Positions 15,711 through 19,879 of a stretch of 19,879 bases of DNA are shown here, piece after piece. The first letter of the stretch is position 1. Each line of letters opens with the position of its first letter. The stretch spans positions 1 to 19,879 of the forward strand of contig DATDGR010000024.1 of the NCBI GenBank assembly GCA_036521995.1, given 5' to 3'. The notes under the pieces were generated by a model. That model made no database searches. It was given only the letters and a program-made list of their open reading frames with translations, and was not told the DNA's origin. The DNA is from Gp13-AA77 sp036521995. Its GTDB lineage: Bacteria > Acidobacteriota > Terriglobia > UBA7540. The position numbers and the translations under genes are program-made.

Positions 15711-16286
15711 GTGGAAGGAACCGTGGACGCGTGGGTTGAGACTTTGCAAGAAGCGGCCGTGAGCTTGGACAGCGCCCCGCAGCAGCCAGTTGAGCAGACG
15801 GCCGAGCAGGAGTTCGAGCAGCGGCTGACCGATTGCTCGGCGCTCGCCTACCGCGTGGCGCTCGGCGTGCTTCATATCCCCGCTGACGCCGAGGAGGTGG
15901 CGCAGGAGGCTTTCGTCCGTGCGTATCGCCACTTCACAAGCCTGCGCGAGCCAGATAAATTCCAGGCGTGGCTCGTGAGGGTCACCTGGCGGCTCGCCAT
16001 TGACCGGCAGCGCTCGGCCGCTCGCCGCGACCGCCGGGAACAAGTAGCGGTTGCGAACCAACTGCCGTCCTCCACCGTTGAAGAGGCGGCTTTGAGCCGC
16101 GAGTTCGAAACCAGACTCAATCGGGCGGTCGATTCGCTGCCCGAAAAGCTGCGCCGGGCGGTGATCCTGTCGGCCATCGAAGGTTACGACATGAGCGAAA
16201 CCGCGGCCTTGCTCGCTCTGCCCGAAGGCACGGTGCGGTCGCGGCTGCACCGGGCGCGCAAACTGCTGGCGGAGAAACTGCGATGA
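15711..16286 (+). CDS. ECF-type RNA polymerase sigma factor (RpoE-like)
   Basis: 191 aa. A polar N-terminal extension of about 35 residues is followed by sigma region 2 (about 38-104: ALAYRVALGVLHIPADAEEV, QEAFVRAYRHF, KFQAWLVRVTWRLAIDRQR) and region 4 (about 130-188: LPEKLRRAVILSAIEGYDMS, then the helix-turn-helix ETAALLALPEGTVRSRLHRAR). There is no region 1 or 3, as in group IV sigma factors. The start is GTG 15711; a GTG at 15723 preceded by AAGGA is an alternative. Its stop overlaps the start of the anti-sigma gene by 4 nt (ATGA), a translational-coupling arrangement. Together they form a membrane-signal-responsive regulatory pair; the target regulon probably includes the exported protein gene that follows. 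Confidence 0.93.
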   Translation: MEGTVDAWVETLQEAAVSLDSAPQQPVEQTAEQEFEQRLTDCSALAYRVALGVLHIPADAEEVAQEAFVRAYRHFTSLREPDKFQAWLVRVTWRLAIDRQRSAARRDRREQVAVANQLPSSTVEEAALSREFETRLNRAVDSLPEKLRRAVILSAIEGYDMSETAALLALPEGTVRSRLHRARKLLAEKLR

Positions 16287-17044
16287 ATTGCGAACCTTAC
16301 CGGAAATGGATCAAAGCAGCGGTGCTGGGCGGGCTCGACGCCTCGCATCGAGCGCAGCTCGAGGCGCACCTTACCGGCTGCCCTTGCTGCCGCACCTCGT
16401 TCGAGGCGGAGCAGCGCTTGCTCGCCGCCATTGACCAGGGGCTCGCCGCCAGCCTCGAGGAGCGTCCTTCACCCGAGTTCGCCGCGCGGGTGCGGATGCG
16501 GTTGGCCGAAGAAGGCCAAAGGATGCGGGCGGAAACGGGATGGCCGGCCGGCTTTTGGATTCCGGCGTCCGTTGTCGGCCTCGCTGCCCTGGCCGCGCTG
16601 ATTCTCGCCATTGGGTCTGGATGGCATGCTCGGACAGCGCCGCAACCGGCCAAGCAGATGGCGCGAGCCACTGCGCCCGGCAGGCCGGCGTCGATGGCAG
16701 GTCTTCCTTCGGTAGGGACGGAGAAGGCCAGCCCGACCTTCGCTTCCAGTCCGACGCAGGAACACGGGTCGCACATCGCTGGAAGGCCAGGACGCGCTCG
16801 GAAGCGTGGCCCGGACAGACTTGAAGATCAGCCACCGCAGTTCCAGATTCTGGTCGAGCCCGGCCAGTGGCGCGCGATTGTGGCCGCTTACCGCGCAGCG
16901 CAATCAGGGCGCGCGGATAACGACTCGCTTACCCACCAACCCTTTGCAGATGAGCAGCCCGTGGAGGTCAAGCCAGTCGAGATAGAGCCGATCGTGGTGG
17001 CTGAACTCTATCCCGCGAAACCCCCCGAAGCGCTAGGCCGCTAG
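16283..17044 (+). CDS. Transmembrane anti-sigma factor with zinc-finger (ZAS/zf-HC2) domain
   Basis: 253 aa. The N-terminal cytoplasmic domain has the zinc-binding anti-sigma signature C3-x25-H29-x3-C33-x2-C36 (in AHLTGCPCC), followed by a helix that would clamp the sigma factor. One transmembrane helix lies at about 91-112 (FWIPASVVGLAALAALILAI). The periplasmic part is low complexity and Pro/Ala/Arg-rich (about 117-185), with an extended tail containing alternating EV/EI-KP/EP motifs (VEVKPVEIEPIVVAEL, about 227-242). It overlaps the sigma gene by 4 nt and is 23 nt upstream of the exported protein gene. The assignment as anti-sigma is strong from motif and context; the signal sensed by the periplasmic part is unknown. 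Confidence 0.88.
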   Translation: MNCEPYRKWIKAAVLGGLDASHRAQLEAHLTGCPCCRTSFEAEQRLLAAIDQGLAASLEERPSPEFAARVRMRLAEEGQRMRAETGWPAGFWIPASVVGLAALAALILAIGSGWHARTAPQPAKQMARATAPGRPASMAGLPSVGTEKASPTFASSPTQEHGSHIAGRPGRARKRGPDRLEDQPPQFQILVEPGQWRAIVAAYRAAQSGRADNDSLTHQPFADEQPVEVKPVEIEPIVVAELYPAKPPEALGR

Positions 17045-17067
17045 AGCGTACTTAGAAGGAGACGAAG

Positions 17068-17634
17068 ATGGACAAGAAAAGACTGGCAACCGTCGCGGTA
17101 ATGCTGCTGGTCGGGGCCGTTGGCGCCGCCCAAGAAAACAATCCGAAAACCGAACAGCTTGGGATACCCCTCCGGCTGACGGTGATCTTTAGCGAATACG
17201 AGGGGGCCAGGAAGGTGGGCAGCCTGCCGTACACGATGCCTTGCAAAGCGATGTCTCGGACCCGCGGTCGCGACGTGTCCCAGGTCAGGATGGGGTTTCG
17301 AGTACCCTACAAAGCGAAACAAGATGAAATTCAATTCCAGGACGTTGGCACGCATATTGATTGCTGGTCGGAGCTTCCCGACGAACACGGTGCCTTCATG
17401 GTCCAGCTTGGAGTGGAGCACACTACGGTTTACTCGCCATCCGAGAGCTCAGAGAAGGCGGCGCAGTGGCATCCAGGCTCACTGCTCGCTGCGGATCCTG
17501 TGTTTTGGGACTTCACCGCCAAACTCGAAGATCTGCCCATTCACGATGGCCAGACCGTTGAAGCGGCGACCGCGACCGACCCCGTGAGTGGCCACCTGTG
17601 GAAGGTCGAGGTCACTCTGAACGTTGTGAAGTGA
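17068..17634 (+). CDS. Small exported protein, secretin-core-like pattern, in the sigma/anti-sigma operon
   Basis: 188 aa with a signal peptide (LATVAVMLLVGAVGAAQ). The mature domain is beta-rich: LGIPLRLTVIFSEYEG (31-46), VGSLPYTMPCKAM (50-62), VRMGFRVPYK (73-82), IQFQDVGTHIDCWSEL (88-103), GAFMVQLGVEHTTVY (108-122), LPIHDGQTVEAATATDP (156-172) and HLWKVEVTLNVVK. The run QDVGTHIDC - 9 residues - FMVQLGVEHTTVY, then DGQTV, parallels the secretin C-domain pattern (VGxxLxVxP, dGxixLxvxxexS, dGxTv), but no N0/N1 domains or long barrel are present. Two cysteines (59, 99) could pair. AGAAGGAG precedes the ATG. I recall related acidobacterial hypothetical proteins with the same TDPVxGxxxKVxVTLNVVK end. 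Function unknown; periplasmic or secreted. Confidence 0.78.
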   Translation: MDKKRLATVAVMLLVGAVGAAQENNPKTEQLGIPLRLTVIFSEYEGARKVGSLPYTMPCKAMSRTRGRDVSQVRMGFRVPYKAKQDEIQFQDVGTHIDCWSELPDEHGAFMVQLGVEHTTVYSPSESSEKAAQWHPGSLLAADPVFWDFTAKLEDLPIHDGQTVEAATATDPVSGHLWKVEVTLNVVK

Positions 17635-17690
17635 GACCAAGGCCGTTTTGCCGAAGCCGCCCGGAGTTTGAGGCGGCGCCTCGTCAGTTT

Positions 17691-17699
17691 TGCTAGAAT
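17691..17699 (+). promoter_or_regulatory. Extended -10 promoter element for the sugar transferase gene
   Basis: TGCTAGAAT matches the extended -10 pattern TGn-TATAAT with one change in the hexamer. No convincing -35 lies 16-18 nt upstream. A start point about 7 nt downstream (near 17706) would give a leader of only ~25 nt, nearly all of which is the hairpin at 17704-17728. Confidence 0.5.
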
Positions 17700-17703
17700 T
17701 CAT

Positions 17704-17728
17704 CTCAAGGCTGCCTCTGAGCCTTGGG
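17704..17728 (+). promoter_or_regulatory. Leader hairpin abutting the sugar transferase start codon
   Basis: CTCAAGGCT (17704-17712) pairs with AGCCTTGGG (17720-17728): eight Watson-Crick pairs and one U-G, with a 7-nt loop (GCCTCTG). It ends 2 nt before the ATG at 17731. No free Shine-Dalgarno sequence is visible, so the hairpin occupies the ribosome-binding region and could limit or regulate translation. Confidence 0.5.
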
Positions 17729-17730
17729 TT

Positions 17731-19206
17731 ATGTTTTCGCGCCAGAACCGGATGATCGCGTCGCTCTACATGGTGGGCGATGCCGTGCTCGCGCTGGCCA
17801 GCTACTGGCTCGCTTATTCCGCCCGCGCCCACTTCTTTCCCCACCTGGGGGAATTCTGGAACACGCCGTTCTACACCTGGATTGTCCCGTTTATTCCCCT
17901 CATCTGGATCACCGTGGGCCTGGCGGCGGGCATCTACCGCGACATCCTTGAAGAAGACTGGCGCTTTATTCTCTGGAACCCCGTGAAAGTATGCGCCATC
18001 TGCAGCCTGATCCTCTTTGCCCTCACCTTCGCTCTGCGGGCTCTTTACATCAGCCGCCTTTTGATGAGCCTCTTCGCTGCCGCCGACTTCGCCGCCATGG
18101 TCCTTTTTCGCCTCCTGGTGCGCAACTTCGGCGGCGCCCTGCGCGACACCTTCGGAAGCGTGCGGCATTTCCTGATTGTGGCCGGGACGCCCGGAGTGCC
18201 CGAAGCGTTCGAGATCGCACGGGAGATCGAATCGAACCAGGGGCGGGGCCTGAAGCTGGCCGGGTTTGCGCTGGTGGATTCGACCCCAGGCGGTTCCGAG
18301 CCGCATTCGCCGCCAAGCCAGGCCCCGAGTTTCAGCTTCGGTCGGACGGGGCTCCGTGGCTCCTACCCGGTCTATGCGCTCGGCCAGATCCCGGAACTAC
18401 TGCGCCGCCACGTGATTGATGAAGTCATCTTCGCCGTTTCGCGCGACGAGCTCGCCGGGCTCGAGGAGACCTTCCTGCTGTGCGAAGAAGAGGGCGTGAA
18501 GACGCGTGTGCTGGTCAGCTTCTTCCCGCACGTCATCTCCCGTGTCTACCTCGAGCGCCTGCGCGACATGCCGCTGCTCACCTTCTCCACCACGCCGGAA
18601 AATGAGTTCCTGCTGCTGCTGAAGCGGGCGCTGGATCTGGTCATGGCGCTGGTGCTGGCGGTAGTGCTCTCGCCGGTCTTCCTCGTTCTCGCCGCCGCTA
18701 TCAAGCTGACTTCACGGGGCCCCGTCCTCTATCGCCAGACGCGCTGCGGTCTCGGCGGGCGCAAGTTCATGCTTTACAAGTTCCGATCCATGCATGCGGA
18801 TGCCGACCAGCAGCGTCGCGAGCTGATGCCGCTCAACGAAGCCGACGGCCCGGTCTTCAAGATCCGCGATGACCCGCGCTGCACGCCGGTGGGCCGCTTC
18901 ATGCGCAGGTTCAGCCTCGACGAGCTTCCGCAGCTCTTCAACATCCTGAAAGGAGATATGTCATTCGTGGGGCCACGCCCGCCGCTCCCCGAAGAAGTGG
19001 CCCATTACGAGCGCTGGCAGCGGCGCCGGCTGCGCATGCAGCCCGGTCTCACTTGCCTGTGGGCGCTCGAGGGCCGCAACAAGCTGAACTTTCGCCGCTG
19101 GATGGAGCTCGACCTCGAGTACATCGACACCTGGTCGCCCGCCCTCGACTGGAAGATTCTGCTCAAGACCATCCCCGTGGTCTTGCTGGGGCGCGGGGCG
19201 AGTTAG
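17731..19206 (+). CDS. Polyprenyl-phosphate sugar-1-phosphate transferase (exopolysaccharide initiation)
   Basis: 491 aa. It transfers a sugar-1-phosphate from a nucleotide sugar to undecaprenyl phosphate, the first step of exopolysaccharide or O-antigen assembly. Layout: four N-terminal membrane helices (about 8-130), a CoA-binding-3-like Rossmann domain (about 140-280), then the catalytic bacterial sugar transferase domain (about 295-490). The catalytic domain has a re-entrant hydrophobic helix (DLVMALVLAVVLSPVFLVL), YKFRSMHADAD (349-359), the catalytic Asp-Glu in SLDELPQLFNILKGDMS (397-398) and VGPRPPLPEE. The Rossmann domain carries a Ser/Pro/Gly-rich insert of about 28 residues (about 184-211). 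I chose ATG 17731, since the upstream in-frame TTG at 17668 precedes the likely promoter. No other glycan genes are in the window. Sugar specificity cannot be read from sequence. Confidence 0.92.
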   Translation: MFSRQNRMIASLYMVGDAVLALASYWLAYSARAHFFPHLGEFWNTPFYTWIVPFIPLIWITVGLAAGIYRDILEEDWRFILWNPVKVCAICSLILFALTFALRALYISRLLMSLFAAADFAAMVLFRLLVRNFGGALRDTFGSVRHFLIVAGTPGVPEAFEIAREIESNQGRGLKLAGFALVDSTPGGSEPHSPPSQAPSFSFGRTGLRGSYPVYALGQIPELLRRHVIDEVIFAVSRDELAGLEETFLLCEEEGVKTRVLVSFFPHVISRVYLERLRDMPLLTFSTTPENEFLLLLKRALDLVMALVLAVVLSPVFLVLAAAIKLTSRGPVLYRQTRCGLGGRKFMLYKFRSMHADADQQRRELMPLNEADGPVFKIRDDPRCTPVGRFMRRFSLDELPQLFNILKGDMSFVGPRPPLPEEVAHYERWQRRRLRMQPGLTCLWALEGRNKLNFRRWMELDLEYIDTWSPALDWKILLKTIPVVLLGRGAS

Positions 19207-19211
19207 GGCCA

Positions 19212-19224
19212 CGGCCGAAGGCCG
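19212..19224 (+). terminator. Possible compact hairpin after the sugar transferase gene
   Basis: CGGCC-GAA-GGCCG is a perfect 5-bp GC stem with a 3-nt loop, 6 nt after the stop codon. No U-tract follows, so termination is uncertain. Confidence 0.35.
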
Positions 19225-19245
19225 GAGGTGAGCGGCGATGCGATA

Positions 19246-19266
19246 TGCACCATTTCGGTGTAGAAT
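19246..19266 (+). promoter_or_regulatory. -10 element and small dyad before the ribbon-helix-helix gene
   Basis: TAGAAT (19261-19266) ends 6 nt before the ATG at 19273, so the message would be leaderless or nearly so; no Shine-Dalgarno sequence is seen. Immediately upstream a small dyad CACC-ATTTC-GGTG (19248-19260) touches the -10 box. This is a plausible autorepression site for the ribbon-helix-helix product, by analogy with antitoxin operons. Confidence 0.35.
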
Positions 19267-19272
19267 GTCAGC

Positions 19273-19530
19273 ATGGCTGCTTCTCAGAGAGTGGTTCGAC
19301 AGAGCGTGAGCCTGCCAGCGGAGACCGCACGCCAGGTGCGCAGGATGGCGAAAAATCGGCGCCTGAGCGCGAACCGGATGATCGTGGAGCTCGTGGAAGA
19401 GGGGATTGAAGCCCAGAAGCGGAGACAAAAGGACTTCTTCGAGCTCGCCGAGCGGTTCCGGGCGGCAACCGATCCCGGCGAGGTCGAACGTCTCGGGAAT
19501 GACCTGGGCCGAATGGTTTTCGGCGACTGA
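19273..19530 (+). CDS. Ribbon-helix-helix DNA-binding protein, antitoxin-like
   Basis: 85 aa. The N-terminal block VVRQSVSLPAETARQVRRMA (residues 7-26) has the alternating strand (RQSVSLP) and following helix of an Arc/CopG ribbon-helix-helix; the second helix is NRRLSANRMIVELVEEGIEA (28-47), with the typical LSANRMIVELVEEG turn. A charged C-terminal tail (48-85) would be the partner-binding region in a toxin-antitoxin pair. The stop overlaps the start of the next small gene by one base (TGATG), a coupled two-gene arrangement typical of such modules. The DNA-binding fold is fairly sure; antitoxin function depends on the partner, which is not a recognised toxin and appears frameshifted. Confidence 0.82.
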   Translation: MAASQRVVRQSVSLPAETARQVRRMAKNRRLSANRMIVELVEEGIEAQKRRQKDFFELAERFRAATDPGEVERLGNDLGRMVFGD

Positions 19531-19774
19531 TGCCGCACCTCGAACCCTGGAGCAAGCTTCCTCCCCGAATACGACAGCATCTGCTGGACAGGATGCGGGA
19601 CCGAAACATCAGCCTCGCCGCTCTCAACCAGCTTCGGATCTGGGTCGAATCCCACCCGCTGGTCCCGGAGGGTGCTTGTATAAGGACTTTGGATCTTTCA
19701 AGATCTGCGGGGAGGGACCGTATCCCAAGACATTCTTGCGGAGTGGGCAGCCGGCGCGAGGTGAAGCCCTGTAG
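19530..19774 (+). pseudogene. Small gene coupled to the ribbon-helix-helix gene, with an apparent 1-nt deletion
   Basis: From ATG 19530 the frame reads MPHLEPWSKLPPRIRQHLLD, RMRDRNISLAALNQLRIWVE, SHPLVPEGA up to about 19676. From 19679 the coherent continuation YKDFGSFKICGEGPYPKTF, LRSGQPARGEAL and a stop at 19772-19774 lie in a different frame. Adding one G after 19678 makes a TGG codon (PEGAWYKDFGSF) and gives an uninterrupted 81-aa protein. I recall small bacterial proteins with this W-[FY]-K-D-F-G-S-F-K-[IL]-C-G ending, but could not verify this. Without the repair, the first frame runs open to the end of the window. It may be a true pseudogene, a sequencing error, or a recoded gene; no canonical -1 slippery heptamer is evident. 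Function unknown, possibly the partner of the ribbon-helix-helix protein. Confidence 0.65.
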
Positions 19775-19879
19775 GGCGGCCATAAGCCCGGCAAGGCGTT
19801 GGGCAGGTGAACGGCGGCCTGTGGCGGCATCAGGAGAGTACGTGAAGGCTTGTTGCGTTGGGGCGTTGCTGTTCTCATT

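Noticed and set aside
17668..17730. Longer N-terminus of the sugar transferase from a TTG at 17668
   Set aside because: The extra residues overlap the likely promoter and leader hairpin, and homologous proteins normally begin just before the first membrane helix, as at ATG 17731.
19775..19879. Start of a mobile element or another gene at the window edge
   Set aside because: The sequence has repeated GGCGGCC words and an open frame continuing from the frameshifted gene, but no recognisable motif, terminal repeat or ribosome-binding site.

Overview
The window looks like a chromosomal segment of an Acidobacteriota bacterium (Terriglobia or Bryobacter/Solibacter type). The main evidence is a PadR regulator followed by three consecutive large orphan ABC permeases of the ADOP class (acidobacterial duplicated orphan permease). 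Several exported proteins also resemble families I know mainly from Acidobacteria, and the GC content is high. No rRNA, tRNA, CRISPR array or intact mobile element was seen.

Region 1 (1-8700, minus strand): a promoter near 8671-8699 reads into padR, then into three ADOP permeases (about 887, 936 and 873 aa). No ATPase gene lies with them. The permease junctions carry a degenerate repeat with an ATC core every 7-9 bp. Alignment of the three N-termini fixes the starts of the first and third permease.

Region 2 (8700-13850): envelope genes. These are a BON/glycine-zipper exported protein (+), a six-helix K+ channel with a TLGYGD filter (-), a divergently transcribed exported protein of unknown function (+), an outer-membrane beta-barrel protein (+) with a 574-bp upstream region rich in dyads, and a small secreted helical protein (+). 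An ACTGTCA-N4-TGnCAGT palindrome lies upstream of both the unknown exported gene and the beta-barrel gene, which suggests a shared regulator.

Region 3 (13850-17640): an M24 Xaa-Pro-type peptidase, a small membrane protein, then an ECF sigma factor, a zinc-finger transmembrane anti-sigma factor (4-nt overlap) and a small exported protein whose C-terminal pattern recalls a secretin domain. The last three look like one cell-envelope stress or signalling operon.

Region 4 (17640-19879): a polyprenyl-phosphate sugar-1-phosphate transferase (exopolysaccharide initiation) whose short leader is almost entirely a hairpin, then a ribbon-helix-helix gene overlapping a small second gene that carries an apparent 1-nt deletion. 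The last ~100 bases hold nothing I can identify.

The most rewarding points to check are the frameshifted partner of the ribbon-helix-helix gene, the shared palindrome and dyad-rich leader around 10.6-12.0 kb, the leader hairpin of the sugar transferase, and the secretin-like protein in the sigma/anti-sigma operon.
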